Shown: piece by piece, positions 15,600-25,616 of the stretch
How the letters are laid out: each line of letters begins with the position of its first letter
How positions within the stretch are numbered: position 1 is the stretch's first letter
Assembly (NCBI GenBank): GCA_937910685.1
Contig: CALEMP010000091.1
Span: forward strand, 1-45,161
DNA from: an uncultured bacterium
Lineage (GTDB): Bacteria > Planctomycetota > UBA1135 > GCA-002686595
DNA: 45,161 nt
Reading direction: 5' to 3'
Program-made: the position numbers and the translations under genes
The notes under the pieces: model-generated
Databases searched by the model: none
What the model was told of the DNA's origin: nothing
What the model saw: the letters and a program-made list of their open reading frames with translations, nothing else

Positions 15600-18500
15600 T
15601 CAGTTCGGATCACTCATCAGATAGAGCCCAGTCACGCCCTTCAGATGGAACGCAAGCAACTGAAGGTAGTCGGAGTCCACCGGGTCACCATTCGACAAGT
15701 TCGTGGTGCGGTCAAACAAGACCGTAAACCGAATCATGTTCGGGGTCGGCTTACCAAACTGGGTTGCCCAGTCATTCAACAGGGCGGGATGATCCACCCA
15801 GGGCGAAACCGAGCCTTCGACGATCGGTGTACCAAGGCCCGCAAGACTCAGGTTACAAGGATCGTTGTAAATGTTGCCGTCAGTGTCCGAATGGTTCGCG
15901 TCTAGGATGGCCATGGTTCGGGCACCTTGGAAGCGCACCACAACGGGAGCATTCTGACCGGCCGGTCCGCCGAAGCCGAGATCCTTGCCATAGAAGTTCT
16001 CCCAAGACTCGTCGCCCAGGCCAGGCAGGGGGTTCGTCAGGTCGACGCCACGGAAAGGGATCTCCAGCAGGGGGCTGCCATCATTGGGGTCATAGATCAC
16101 CGACATGTTCCAGGCCATCAAAGCCGGGTCGGTGTTGATCCCATCATCCTCGCGGAAGTTGAGGGCAAAGTAGTTGCCGGGGGGGCGGATCCAGCAGGAC
16201 ACCGAACCGCTCAAGGACTCGGGACGCCTGCGGGGGAGGTAGTTCGCCAATCCTCCGGAATCAAGTCCCAGCCAGCCGAGACTGTTGGGATCGTTGGGGT
16301 CTTCAGGAAGAATCCGATTGGCCAAGGATCCGTGGTCAAGAACACCAGCGCTGTCCGAGATCCAGATCAAGCCCGCACCCCCATCGCCGCCGGCGCTGGC
16401 ACTGAAGCCAGCTGCGCCGCCTAAGCCGCCGGAGACATCCAAGCGACCGGGGTTCGGTTGACCTGCGCCGGGAGCAGATCCCAGGCTAATCGTGGGGGCC
16501 AAAATCCGGAGGGCTCCACCGGATCCACCACCACCGGGCATCCCGTACTGGAAGTAATCACCAGGGGTGCCGGGGTTCGAACTGCCGCCGGTTCCACCGG
16601 AGGCGTCAATGCGGCCGTTGATGGTGATGCTCTTGCCACTATAAAGTTCCAGCGCGCCGCCACCAAAGCCGCCACGAGCACCGGAGTGATCGTGCCAGGT
16701 GTAAAAGGTCGATTGGACGGACACGCAGGGGAACGTTTGAGATCCGTTTTGCCCGCCAGCTCCGGTACGGTAGGGGTGGTTTCCACCACCGCCGCCACCG
16801 GATCCGCCCCGCAGGTTCGCGGGGAAGTCAGGGTCGGGTCCCGCAAGCGTCAAGTACCAGGCGAGCTTGCGCTTGATGTAATCCGTGTTGTCGAGACTAG
16901 GGGGCGCCAAGAACAGGTCCCCAGAATTTCCGCCAGCGGGTTGGTCCGGGGGATTGTTCAACGGGGTGACACCCGTATCCGGATCAATCGATGGGAATTG
17001 AGCGTCTGACTCTTCAGACAGGGAGACTCCTGGGAAACCATCCGTGGAATAACCGCCACCCGAACCGACGCGCCCAATGGTCAGAGAAACGCAACGCATC
17101 TCGTTGGCATATTCCGGCAACAGCTGCAGGTTGAACCAGATGGCGGTGAGGGGATTCGGGTTGCTAAAAGTCAATACTGACCCGTCGCCGTAGTTGAGCG
17201 GGTACTGATCAGCACCCAAACCCTCGGCACGGGCGTCGATACCCTCGCCCCGGCCAACACCCTGCCCTGGACGGCCGTTGGTCACGGCATCAGGGTTTTC
17301 GAGAGCGTCGGTGAATTCATCATTCTGATCCAAGCCCAGCATCCCTGAGCCAGCAGCAAAGCCATAGCGATCTGCTCCCAGTCCCCCATCGCCACCACCG
17401 GCAGCATTGAAAGGAGTAGCCACCCTATCGAGTAGCCAGAAGGTGTCCGACAGATTGTGGACTCCCGGTTCAATAGGATTCCCCGAACCGTTGCCAGCCA
17501 ACGCGGTGTACTGGTTGACCACGGTCGGCGGGGGTGAGTTTGCCGGGTCAAGGTAATCCGGGAGCACCTGGTGAAAAACGCTATCGCCCTCCAAGTAGTC
17601 GTCGCTTGCACTCCAATCAGGGTACACGGTCTTCGCCGTCTGGGAATCTTGTGCCGCCGGTGTCACTCCCGAAAGATTGATGATTCCACCTGCGTCCACG
17701 TCCACTCGGCCTCGGCAATAAATCCGCGCTGGTGCATTGCCTACGATGCGTAGAGAACCACCTGCTTGAATATGAATGCGGCTGAACTCGAAGCCAGGTC
17801 CTGGAACCAAGGTGCCAGGGCTTTGGGGATCTTCCACCAGGCCTAGCACCAGGATCTCCTCTGGGAAACCACCGAGGGTGCTGCCGGGCAAGCCGTCTGC
17901 ATTGCCAATCAAGTCCATGGGACGACCTGCGATCGGGAAGAGCTGGTAATCCGAGTTCAAGACCACGGTCTCGCCCTGCTCGATGACCAGTTCACCCAAG
18001 CGGCCCGAGCCTCCGCCCTGACCCTGGGACAACTGGCCACTGCCCCAAGTGCCGCTAGAGCGGCGAGTGTCTTCGTTGGAAGCGGGATCGGCTCCGCCCA
18101 CGGCAAAGTCCTCTCCTCCGTCGGGCACCATAAGCTCACCGAACGCCACGAACTCCGGGACGAAGCTGTGCAAGCCCCCACCGTTTTCGAGGGTCACAGA
18201 GTTACCCACCAGGTCCACAACCGTGGGCTGAACGGTCACGGTCACAAGGCGCGGCAACGCCCCAATTCCGGAGGAAGGCAAGTCCAAGTCCGGCTGGAAG
18301 ACCACATAGGTCTCGAGACTGGCCACATCGACGAATGACTGGAACAAGGGGTCTGAGGTGAAACCCGGGTCGAGGGACGGAAGAGGCGCACCAAACGTAC
18401 CACCGATCGAAGTTCGATCATTCGTGGCCGTGTCCCCATCTTGATCCACTTCGATGTTGATGAAGGGTGCGGTTCCGGTCTGGGGGTTGACGACCGAGGC

Positions 18501-19208
18501 CAAGTTCATGATGTCGGTGAAACGAAGGCGGATGCGGCTGCCGCTCCACACGTTGGTCAAATCTTCCGATCCGTTGACCAATTGGTTGCGCAGCAGGATC
18601 GGGTCCCCGGCGGGAGTCTCTCCGATCTTGACGTCCGCATAGATCGCCACCGAGGGAGAACCCGGAACCGGGTCCACGATGCCCTCGGAGGTAATCACGG
18701 AACACAGCAATCGGTTCTGGTTGGGACGCCCGGATACACTGCGAATGTACGGGGGCGGATCGTTTTGCAACACACCGGCAATCGTCACCTGGTAGGCACG
18801 GTTCGCCAACAGCGCAAAGTTAGGGTTGCCGTTGATATCAAAGCTCAACGCCGGGCGGAAGATCAAACGCCGCGGGTCCGTGGGGTCGGTGCTATAGGTG
18901 CCTTGGGGCGTCGTGCCCGTGGAGGCATCAGCGACTCGGAAGGAGGCCGAGTTGATACTCACCAGGTCGATCTCTTCCGAGAAGAGAATCGAAATCTCCT
19001 GGTTCTGGTAGGTATTGATGATTGAGCAAGAGACCTGGTCACCGCCACTTGCATCATCCCCAACGCCGCTGGAGCAGCCCAGGGAGCAGGACACGATGTA
19101 GAGGTCACCTGTGGAATTGGCTCCGCTGGAGGAGGTTCCATCGCAGGAGCCAAGAAGAAGGATTGCGCCGAGGCCGGCAGCACTGAGGAGGGGTTGAAGG
19201 AGCTTCAT
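15600..19208 (-). CDS. Giant glycine-rich lipoprotein with SbsA-like Ig domain (family member 1)
   Basis: 1202 residues from the ATG at 19208. The signal peptide ends in a lipobox (ILLLGSC, Cys near residue 23). Residues about 60-150 form an SbsA-type Ig-like (Big_5) domain (ISILFSEEIDLVSINSASF, then LIFRPALSF), and a second copy follows (SRIRLRFTDIMNLASV). A beta-rich part (GSLRIVGNAPARIYCRGRVD) precedes several glycine-rich blocks (GGSGGGGGG, GGTGGSSNPG, GGDGGAG). Between the glycine blocks the motif GGALRILAPTISL recurs in family member 3. The C-terminal 250 residues are a non-repetitive domain ending HLKGVTGLYLMSDPN. This is probably a surface-exposed protein; function unknown. It resembles three other genes in the window (30796-32604, 35026-38649, 38719-42120). 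Confidence 0.85.
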   Translation of the reverse strand: MKLLQPLLSAAGLGAILLLGSCDGTSSSGANSTGDLYIVSCSLGCSSGVGDDASGGDQVSCSIINTYQNQEISILFSEEIDLVSINSASFRVADASTGTTPQGTYSTDPTDPRRLIFRPALSFDINGNPNFALLANRAYQVTIAGVLQNDPPPYIRSVSGRPNQNRLLCSVITSEGIVDPVPGSPSVAIYADVKIGETPAGDPILLRNQLVNGSEDLTNVWSGSRIRLRFTDIMNLASVVNPQTGTAPFINIEVDQDGDTATNDRTSIGGTFGAPLPSLDPGFTSDPLFQSFVDVASLETYVVFQPDLDLPSSGIGALPRLVTVTVQPTVVDLVGNSVTLENGGGLHSFVPEFVAFGELMVPDGGEDFAVGGADPASNEDTRRSSGTWGSGQLSQGQGGGSGRLGELVIEQGETVVLNSDYQLFPIAGRPMDLIGNADGLPGSTLGGFPEEILVLGLVEDPQSPGTLVPGPGFEFSRIHIQAGGSLRIVGNAPARIYCRGRVDVDAGGIINLSGVTPAAQDSQTAKTVYPDWSASDDYLEGDSVFHQVLPDYLDPANSPPPTVVNQYTALAGNGSGNPIEPGVHNLSDTFWLLDRVATPFNAAGGGDGGLGADRYGFAAGSGMLGLDQNDEFTDALENPDAVTNGRPGQGVGRGEGIDARAEGLGADQYPLNYGDGSVLTFSNPNPLTAIWFNLQLLPEYANEMRCVSLTIGRVGSGGGYSTDGFPGVSLSEESDAQFPSIDPDTGVTPLNNPPDQPAGGNSGDLFLAPPSLDNTDYIKRKLAWYLTLAGPDPDFPANLRGGSGGGGGGNHPYRTGAGGQNGSQTFPCVSVQSTFYTWHDHSGARGGFGGGALELYSGKSITINGRIDASGGTGGSSNPGTPGDYFQYGMPGGGGSGGALRILAPTISLGSAPGAGQPNPGRLDVSGGLGGAAGFSASAGGDGGAGLIWISDSAGVLDHGSLANRILPEDPNDPNSLGWLGLDSGGLANYLPRRRPESLSGSVSCWIRPPGNYFALNFREDDGINTDPALMAWNMSVIYDPNDGSPLLEIPFRGVDLTNPLPGLGDESWENFYGKDLGFGGPAGQNAPVVVRFQGARTMAILDANHSDTDGNIYNDPCNLSLAGLGTPIVEGSVSPWVDHPALLNDWATQFGKPTPNMIRFTVLFDRTTNLSNGDPVDSDYLQLLAFHLKGVTGLYLMSDPN

Positions 19209-19791
19209 GCTTCCAATAGGGCCACGCCACCGGAGGGCAGAATGGGCTTGTAGGGGGACCGGGAGGCGGCCAGGGGGAGTGGCCAACCATCTGGGGGGCC
19301 AAGGAATATACTCACGGGGCGGGTTTGGTTGCCATCTGAATCGGGAGAACTCGTGGGGAGAGTCACTCCGCTGCCTGCGGAATTCCTTCCAGGCGAGAGA
19401 AAAAATGACGATCGAGACGACCTGGGACCCAACTTTCGGCCCTCTGAGGGGTAACATCCGCTGGAGCAGTCCCCCCCGAAGAACATCCGGGCGGGCCGAG
19501 CCCCATGAATCCCCCTGGGCCCATTCAGGGGCTCGGTGGCCCTGAGGGGCCGCCTGGGAGGGTATTTTGGCCTAGGGTCGGGCATCTGGCTCCCTCCAGG
19601 GTTTGCCCTCCTAGGCAAAATCGCCTTCCTCAACCGCCCCCATCGGCCCTAGCCCCAACCAACCCCGTGCCCGTCGGGGGCCCATGCGCCCCCCACAACC
19701 CATGCCCTGCCCCCCGCGACCTGCCCTCCAAAACTTGCCCGTCTCCGCGACAAAGCGAGCGACAACGCACACCCTGGTGCGTGAATCGGTC
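19209..19791. other. Divergent intergenic region, no gene seen
   Basis: 583 bp between two divergently transcribed lipoprotein genes, so it should hold both promoters. I find no convincing ORF and no clear sigma70 box pair. Visible structures are short hairpins: ggccc-tgag-gggcc near 19540, tttgcc-ctccta-ggcaaa near 19605, and acgcac-accctg-gtgcgt (19765-19782) ending 9 nt before the plus-strand ATG. The region is rich in C-runs on the plus strand. Confidence 0.6.
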
Positions 19792-20775
19792 ATGAAGATC
19801 AGCTCCCGCCTTGGGCTCCTGCTCGGTTGCCTGATCCTTGCCCTCCCGAGTTGTGACCCAGGAGACGACCCCGCAGTCTCCGCCAATGGCGAAACCCAGC
19901 GCCCGCGGGATGAGTGGGGCATTCCCCTCGACGCCCCGGTTTCAGAGGAGTCGCGAAAACAAGTTGGCCTCCTGATCCAGCAATTTCGCCCCCTGGACGC
20001 AACCCTCACCAGCGACCACCACGACCGCTGGATCGAGGACCAACGGGCACGCATTGACCGAGTGATCGCCCGGGGCGAAGATGCGGGCAACGCCGCCTTG
20101 CACGCCTACACAGACGCAGCCGAAGAACCCTACTTGGTACGCCGCGCCCTGCTCTGGACCGGCGGCCTAGCGGCACCCGAAAGTGCCAGGGAACTGCTGC
20201 ACAATCTTTTCATCACCTACGGCTCCCCCATCTCCGACCGGACGGAAGCCGCATTGGTCCTCTCCCTAACTTCCCCGCACCTGTTCTTTTCGGATGCCAA
20301 GCCGATCCTGGAGCGCACCAAGGTCAAGCGCCAGACCATGCCCGACGACGAGTTCCTCGTGCGCGGCTGGGTCAATGCCTGCCGCGAGACCGGCGAATCC
20401 CCCGTACCCATGTTGGCCCAAGTGGCCACCAACATGCGCCTTGATCCCACCGCCCGTTGGAAGGCAGTCAAGCTCATGCGCGAGTTCCCCCTGGAGACCA
20501 TTGGTCAAAGGGCTCTGGAGTCCTGCCTAGTGGAGTCCAACGGAGATGGCTATCTGCGCCGCATGTCCGCCCAGTCCCTGCGTGACCTATTGCCCTCGGA
20601 AAGCGCCTGCGCACTCTTCGCCGAAGTGGCTCGCCGGGAAGCCGACGTCAACTTCCGCGCTTTCCTGCTCGACATGATGCAAACCAACTGCCGCGGCCTT
20701 TTGCTTGATGCCGAAGGACTAATCCAAGAACCTAACTCCCCCCCGGACTTGACCGGAAGCAAAAACGACCGATGA
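19792..20775 (+). CDS. Lipoprotein of unknown function, helical-repeat-like
   Basis: 327 residues from the ATG at 19792, chosen because it gives a clean lipoprotein signal (MKISSRLGLLLGCLILALPSC). The longer frame back to 19684 adds only Pro-rich residues. The mature part is almost entirely alpha-helical by composition, with short amphipathic helices (PYLVRRALLWTGGLAAPESA, RMSAQSLRDLLPSESACALF) spaced like HEAT or TPR-type repeats, though no repeat consensus is firm. The stop overlaps the tatD start (ATGA at 20772-20775), so the two are translationally coupled. I do not recognise a named family. Confidence 0.75.
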   Translation: MKISSRLGLLLGCLILALPSCDPGDDPAVSANGETQRPRDEWGIPLDAPVSEESRKQVGLLIQQFRPLDATLTSDHHDRWIEDQRARIDRVIARGEDAGNAALHAYTDAAEEPYLVRRALLWTGGLAAPESARELLHNLFITYGSPISDRTEAALVLSLTSPHLFFSDAKPILERTKVKRQTMPDDEFLVRGWVNACRETGESPVPMLAQVATNMRLDPTARWKAVKLMREFPLETIGQRALESCLVESNGDGYLRRMSAQSLRDLLPSESACALFAEVARREADVNFRAFLLDMMQTNCRGLLLDAEGLIQEPNSPPDLTGSKNDR

Positions 20776-21539
20776 TTACCGACAGCCATTGCCATCTGTA
20801 CTGGGACTCTTTCCAAGATGACCTCACCGAGACCCTGCAACGGGCACAAGAACGCGGAGTAGAACGCATGGTGGTGGTGGGCACCAACGTAGAGACCTCG
20901 AACCAAGCCAAGAGCTTGGCGGATCAGCACAAGAACATCTTTTCCACCGCGGGCATTCACCCCCACGACGCGGAGGGCACCGGCGACGCGGAACGGGCAG
21001 TGATTCGCGACCTGGCCCGGGATCCCGAGTGCGTGGCCGTCGGCGAAACGGGTCTCGATTGGTTCAAGGAGTACAGCCCCCGGAAGGCCCAGATCGAGTC
21101 CTTTACCTGGCACCTCAATTTGGCCCAAGAACTCGACAAGGCGGTCATCGTCCACTGCCGGGATGCCCACGAGGAAACCGTGCGCTTGATCCAAGAGCAC
21201 CCCCCGCGCCGAGGGGTGATGCACTGCTACTCCATGGGGCCCGATGAACTCGAGCCGTATCTCGCAGCGGGCTTTTGCATCTCCTTTTCAGGCGTGGTGA
21301 CCTATCCGCGCAACGATGCCAACCGGGAGGCCGTGCGGCAGGTGCCCCTCGACCGCATCCTGGTGGAAACCGATTCTCCGTTCCTCGCACCCCAGGGCTT
21401 TCGGGGCAAGCGCAACGAACCCGCTCTGGTGGCAGAGATCTTGGCCCGGGTGGCCGAGCTCAAGGGCCTCGACACGGACGAGATGGCGCGCATCACCTCG
21501 GAGAACTGCGCGCGTCTGTTTGATCTGCCGCCGGTCTGA
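20772..21539 (+). CDS. tatD: TatD-family metal-dependent hydrolase
   Basis: 255 residues, the usual TatD length. Motifs: DSHCHLYWDSF at the N-terminus, TAGIHPHDA near residue 60, AVGETGLDWF near 88, VIVHCRDAHEET near 125, MHCYSMG near 152, and VETDSPFLAPQGFRGKRNEP near 200. These are the conserved metal ligands of this TIM-barrel nuclease family, which has 3'-5' DNA exonuclease and deoxyribonuclease activity in known members. The gene is coupled to the upstream lipoprotein by a 4-bp overlap and ends 41 bp before a strong hairpin. Confidence 0.95.
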   Translation: MITDSHCHLYWDSFQDDLTETLQRAQERGVERMVVVGTNVETSNQAKSLADQHKNIFSTAGIHPHDAEGTGDAERAVIRDLARDPECVAVGETGLDWFKEYSPRKAQIESFTWHLNLAQELDKAVIVHCRDAHEETVRLIQEHPPRRGVMHCYSMGPDELEPYLAAGFCISFSGVVTYPRNDANREAVRQVPLDRILVETDSPFLAPQGFRGKRNEPALVAEILARVAELKGLDTDEMARITSENCARLFDLPPV

Positions 21540-21580
21540 GACCAGGCGCATCCAGCGCGCTGGGATCTTGGGCACGAAAA

Positions 21581-21610
21581 GGGGCGCCTGCGGAAAACCG
21601 CAGGCGCCCC
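21581..21610. terminator. Strong hairpin between tatD and pilin genes (bidirectional)
   Basis: Perfect 13-bp stem ggggcgcctgcgg / ccgcaggcgcccc with an aaaa loop. In the minus direction it is followed by ttttcgtg and sits 31 bp past the pilin stop, a standard intrinsic terminator. In the plus direction the downstream sequence is A-rich with no T-run, so it probably serves tatD less efficiently. Confidence 0.9.
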
Positions 21611-21641
21611 AAGAAGAAAAAGGTTTGTGGCCTCTTAGCGA

Positions 21642-22364
21642 TCAGTTTCCGACCGGGGTCCAGACCTTACCGTCCGTGGCGGTGACAGCGTTGGTGTTGT
21701 CAACCAAACCCAATGCCGAGTCCATGTTCTCCTCGTCGTAGGCTGCGGACCAAGCCGGTCCGGACGTACCGGAGTACTGAGTAGCAACGACCCGGTTGTT
21801 CTGGCTGATGATGTCGCCTTCCTGGTTGATAAAGAAGGTGCGCATGCCAGTTTTCCCAGCGTCTACGGGCCAAGCGTAGCAGCACCACATCACTTCACAA
21901 TCAGAGCTATCTGCCGGGCTGGCGGACGTGCCGAGCGCACCGAGCGCCTCGGTAACGCCAGCACCAGCGGAGTCAGGCAGGAAAATCTGGTAGTTGTAAC
22001 CCTGACGCTCAACGAGGCTGGCAGTGACGTTACCGAAGGGGGTCGCCAAGTAGGGCGGATCCAACTTGGCGGAAACGTCACCAGCAGAAGAGCCGATGCG
22101 CAAGTTGGTCACGCCAGCCATCTCGCCAAAGTAGCCAAACTCGCCGCCACCGTCATAGTCGGTGTCCACGGAGGAAGAAGCCTGGAACTGCTGCTGCGCC
22201 GCTGCGATCGAACGCAGGGTCGCAACCGCTGCGTTCTCGTTAGCGGAGATACGCGCGCTCATGAGCTTGGGCAGGGCGATGGCCGCGATGATGGCGATAA
22301 TGGCCACGACGATCATCAATTCGATGAGAGTGAAACCTGCGTTGTTTTTGTTGTTGCTTTTCAT
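21642..22364 (-). CDS. pilA: Type IV pilin / prepilin
   Basis: 240 residues starting at the ATG at 22364; the open frame to 22502 lacks a sensible leader. A short basic leader (MKSNNKNNAG) precedes the prepilin peptidase site and N-methylated helix GFTLIELMIVVAIIAIIAAI, with the expected Gly(-1), Phe(+1) and Glu(+5). The globular part contains YNYQIFLPDSAG, a cluster of three cysteines (SDCEVMWCCYAWP) and RTFFINQEGDIISQNN, a pattern seen in pilins of environmental diderms. It is the last gene of the pilus block, 260 bp after pilC and before the strong terminator, so it may have its own promoter and high expression. Whether it is the major or a minor pilin, or a type II secretion pseudopilin, is not decided by sequence. 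Confidence 0.93.
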   Translation of the reverse strand: MKSNNKNNAGFTLIELMIVVAIIAIIAAIALPKLMSARISANENAAVATLRSIAAAQQQFQASSSVDTDYDGGGEFGYFGEMAGVTNLRIGSSAGDVSAKLDPPYLATPFGNVTASLVERQGYNYQIFLPDSAGAGVTEALGALGTSASPADSSDCEVMWCCYAWPVDAGKTGMRTFFINQEGDIISQNNRVVATQYSGTSGPAWSAAYDEENMDSALGLVDNTNAVTATDGKVWTPVGN

Positions 22365-22624
22365 ATTCAGTTGTTGGGCATGGATAGGCGCTGTACTGCC
22401 TAGGTCAAAGTGACGAATCCCCAAGTGGGGTATAATTGTGGAACCCCGGGAAAACCCCAGGGTGCGGCACAGCTCGATCCGAAAATCTCGGAAGCACTCC
22501 ACGCCTTACAAGACATATCGTCCTCGGGCTGGGCCGCCTTGAGCGCGCTGCCTGTTTATCCCAAATTTGGATGCCCCAAATCAGGGCCCTCGGATCGGTG
22601 GGCACTTGGACGCCCCATCGGGCC

Positions 22625-23854
22625 CTAGCCCCCGGAGCTCAGCTTCTCCACGAGACCCATAATTGGGGCAAAGATGGACAGCACAACGCCGCCGACGATG
22701 ATCCCCATGAAGCTAATCAAGAGGGGCTCGATCAAACTGGTGAGGGCCTTGACCATGGCCTTAACCTGGCTGTCATAGAAGTCGGCAATTTTTTCCAGCA
22801 GGGTTTCCAGGGCCCCTGTGCGCTCTCCAATCGCGATCATGCGAGTGACCATGGGTGGGAAAACTTTTCGCTTGGCGAGGGGATCCGACAGCTGCTCGCC
22901 CACACGCACGCTTTCCCGTGCTTCAATCACAGCCCTTGAGACCACTTGATTGCCGGCCGTATTGGCCACAATGTCGAGGGTCGAGAGGATCGGCACACCT
23001 GAACGAATCAGGGTCGCGAAGGTCCGCGAAAAGCGAGCCAAGCAAACCTTGGCGTGCAGCTTGCCAAAAACCGGTAGCCGCAGCATGAGATGGTCCCAAG
23101 CGAGCAGGCCGGGCCCGGTCCGCTTGGCCGCTGAAACCCCAAAGATCAGGGCGATACCCAGCACCGGGAAGTAGGCCAGATTGGCCAACATGAAGTCACT
23201 CACCGCCAAGACCCCTAGGGTGATGGCGGGCAGGGTCAGGTCCATGGAAGCGAAAACCTCTTTGAAGGTGGGCACAACCCCAACCATCAAGAAAACCGTG
23301 ATACCCACCACAAGAATCATGGAGATCACGGGGTAGGTCATGGCGGAGCGGATTTCCCGGGAGAGCTCTGCGCTCTCTTCCTGGTAGGCCGCAAGACGGT
23401 TCAAGATGATGTCCATTTGGCCCGAGACCTCGCCGGCCTTGACCATGGACACATACAGATGATCGAATACTTTGGGGCAGTTGCCCATGGCGCTGGAGAG
23501 GTCCGAACCCCCGCGCACTTCGGTGACCAACACTTCGCAGGTCGCTCGCATTCCGGGGGTCTCGGCTTGATCCCCGAGCACCTCAAGGGACTCCAGTAGG
23601 GAAAGCCCGGCCCCCACCATGGTGGCCAACTGCCGGGTGAAGATCACCACTTCGGAGGCCTTTGCCCTGGGTTTGACCTTGCCCACGGAGAAAGAGAACC
23701 CCTGCTTCGACTTGGAGGAGGTCTCAGCCAACTTCAGCACGGTCAAGGAACGCTTGCGCAATTCCACCACGGCGTCGGCCTTCGTCGCCGCCTGGATGGT
23801 GCCCTGCACCGTCTTACCGCCGCCATCCTTGGCAGCATATTTGAATTGATTCAT
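22625..23854 (-). CDS. pilC: Type IV pilus inner-membrane platform protein PilC/GspF
   Basis: 409 residues, standard length. Two homologous T2SSF domains are visible: the first from FTRQLATMVGAGLSLLESLE near residue 72, the second from FSRTFATLIRSGVPILSTLD near residue 275. Each is followed by a hydrophobic pair, with membrane segments near 170-195, 220-240 and 378-400. The C-terminus has the typical EPLLISFMGIIVGGVVLSIF. This protein connects the PilB/PilT motors to pilin polymerisation. It begins 58 bp after pilB and is co-directional with it. Confidence 0.95.
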   Translation of the reverse strand: MNQFKYAAKDGGGKTVQGTIQAATKADAVVELRKRSLTVLKLAETSSKSKQGFSFSVGKVKPRAKASEVVIFTRQLATMVGAGLSLLESLEVLGDQAETPGMRATCEVLVTEVRGGSDLSSAMGNCPKVFDHLYVSMVKAGEVSGQMDIILNRLAAYQEESAELSREIRSAMTYPVISMILVVGITVFLMVGVVPTFKEVFASMDLTLPAITLGVLAVSDFMLANLAYFPVLGIALIFGVSAAKRTGPGLLAWDHLMLRLPVFGKLHAKVCLARFSRTFATLIRSGVPILSTLDIVANTAGNQVVSRAVIEARESVRVGEQLSDPLAKRKVFPPMVTRMIAIGERTGALETLLEKIADFYDSQVKAMVKALTSLIEPLLISFMGIIVGGVVLSIFAPIMGLVEKLSSGG

Positions 23855-23912
23855 TTTGATAGGGAAATAGATAGAGCAAGACCATCCAGGGTCTCACTCT
23901 TAGATTTAGTGA

Positions 23913-25616
23913 TCAGTCATCGATGGTGATGCGCAGAACTTCCTCGACGGAGGTCACCCCGCGAATCGCATTCAAAATGCCCACCCGGCGAAGGTTCAAG
24001 AGGCCCTCTTCAAGGGCTAGTTTTTTGATCTCTTCAACGGAGCGCCCCTGCACCACGAGGCGGCGCATTTGCGGAGTCACCGGCATGGTCTCCAGCACGG
24101 GGAAACGTCCGCGATAGCCACCGTTGCAGCGGCTACAGCCCTTTGCGTCGGCGCTATACAGCTGCAATTCATCGAAGTCTTCTGGCAAGAAGCCAATACT
24201 GATCAAGCGGTCCTTGGGCGGATCTTCCACGGGCACTCGGCAGTTTTTGCAAAGCCGGCGTCCGAGCCGTTGCGCGCAAATCAACAACAGGGAGCTCGAC
24301 ACCATGAAAGGGTCTACCCCCATATCCACCAGACGAGTGATCGTGCTGGCGGCATCGTTGGTGTGCAAGGTTGACAGTACCAGGTGTCCGGTCAAGGCAG
24401 CCTTGACCGCGATGTCCGCGGTTTCCTTGTCCCGCACCTCACCCACCAGCACGATGTCCGGGTCTTGGCGAAGAATGGATCGTAGGGCCCCGGCAAAGGT
24501 AATGCCTCGCTTGGGATTGACAGGCACCTGATTGATGCCCTCCATGCGGTACTCCACCGGATCTTCCACGGTGGTGACATTCACATCAGGGGTAGCCACC
24601 GCCTGAACACAGGAATAGAGCGTGGTGGACTTGCCCGACCCCGTAGGCCCGGTAACCAGCATCATTCCATAGGGCTGAGCGATCGCCTCGCGCACGTGGG
24701 CCAGGGACTGGGGCTCCCAGCCCATGGCGTCCAAGTTGAGGGCCAAGGAGCCCACGTCCAAAATTCGAATGACACTTTTTTCACCACCCACAACCGGCAA
24801 AATCGAAAGCCGGAAGTCGATGCCACGCCCCTCGTAACGGATCTGGAACTTTCCGTCCTGGGGTGCATGGCGCTCGGCAATATCGAGGGATGCCAGAATC
24901 TTGAGACGCGAAGAAAGCGCGGGCAAGAGACTGCGGGAAACTGGCGGAATACCCTCCCGCAGACGGCCATCGATGCGGAAGCGGACCTTCACTTGACGGT
25001 CACCGGGCTCGATGTGGATATCACTGGCCTTTTCGCGCAGGGCCTTGAGCAACAACACGTTGATCAACTTGACCGCCGGAGAATCGTCTCCATCCCCTAG
25101 GCTCGCTTCGATGTCTTCCGGTTCGGGCTCTTCGGGTCCGGCCTGCAGGTTGGAGTCTTCCCCCACCTGGTCCATCATCTCCTGAACTCTGCTTGAACCA
25201 TCGTCGTGCAACTCCTTGAGGGAGGCCAACACCCGTGCTGCAGGGGCATATACGGAACGCACCTGACACCCGGTTCGGCGACGCAGGTCATCGAACAAGA
25301 GCACATCGAAGGGGTCCGCTGCCACGATGGTCAAAATATCGCCATTGCGGGTCAGGGGCAGAATCTGCAAGCGTCGGCAAAGATCCTGATCCAGGAGTTT
25401 GAGCACCGCCCCGTCCGGCGAAACGTCGGTCAAATCAATGGGTGCAATTCCAGCGGTACGCGCCACCACTTCCACGAGGGTGCTCTCCTCTAGATCGCCC
25501 GATTCAAAGAGCGCTGCAAGGGGATCCTCAAGGGAGGCCACCTGGTCCCATTGGGCGGGGCTGACGAGGCCTTCATCGCTCAATAAACGCCGCACCTTGG
25601 TGGGAACTCGCACCAT
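23913..25616 (-). CDS. pilB: Type IV pilus assembly ATPase PilB/GspE
   Basis: 567 residues from the ATG at 25616, which shares one base with the pilT stop (TGATG). An N-terminal MshEN-like domain covers residues about 1-140 (GDILTIVAADPFDVLLFDDL). An acidic linker (EEPEPEDIE) leads to the ATPase core: Walker A GPTGSGKSTT near residue 325, Asp box EDPVEYRMEGINQV, Walker B DPDIVLVGEVRDKETA, and His box TGHLVLSTLHTND. A tetracysteine zinc site is complete (CKNC and CSRC). This is the extension motor energising pilus assembly. The two N2-domain arginines and metal site appear intact, so it should be active. Confidence 0.95.
   Translation of the reverse strand: MVRVPTKVRRLLSDEGLVSPAQWDQVASLEDPLAALFESGDLEESTLVEVVARTAGIAPIDLTDVSPDGAVLKLLDQDLCRRLQILPLTRNGDILTIVAADPFDVLLFDDLRRRTGCQVRSVYAPAARVLASLKELHDDGSSRVQEMMDQVGEDSNLQAGPEEPEPEDIEASLGDGDDSPAVKLINVLLLKALREKASDIHIEPGDRQVKVRFRIDGRLREGIPPVSRSLLPALSSRLKILASLDIAERHAPQDGKFQIRYEGRGIDFRLSILPVVGGEKSVIRILDVGSLALNLDAMGWEPQSLAHVREAIAQPYGMMLVTGPTGSGKSTTLYSCVQAVATPDVNVTTVEDPVEYRMEGINQVPVNPKRGITFAGALRSILRQDPDIVLVGEVRDKETADIAVKAALTGHLVLSTLHTNDAASTITRLVDMGVDPFMVSSSLLLICAQRLGRRLCKNCRVPVEDPPKDRLISIGFLPEDFDELQLYSADAKGCSRCNGGYRGRFPVLETMPVTPQMRRLVVQGRSVEEIKKLALEEGLLNLRRVGILNAIRGVTSVEEVLRITIDD

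Noticed and set aside
16421..16846. Open frames opposite and in shifted frames within the glycine-rich lipoprotein genes
   Set aside because: They are compositional shadows of Gly codons (GGN read as Pro/Ala/Thr-rich frames) without starts, signals or domains.
22381..22408. TTGACC and TATCCA spaced 16 bp on the minus strand before the pilin gene
   Set aside because: The -10 matches poorly and would leave a leader of only about 10 nt; in a region this size such a partial match is expected by chance.
22420..22440. TATAAT on the plus strand (22431-22436)
   Set aside because: No acceptable -35 at the right spacing and no plus-strand gene downstream; adjacent pilC and pilin are on the minus strand.
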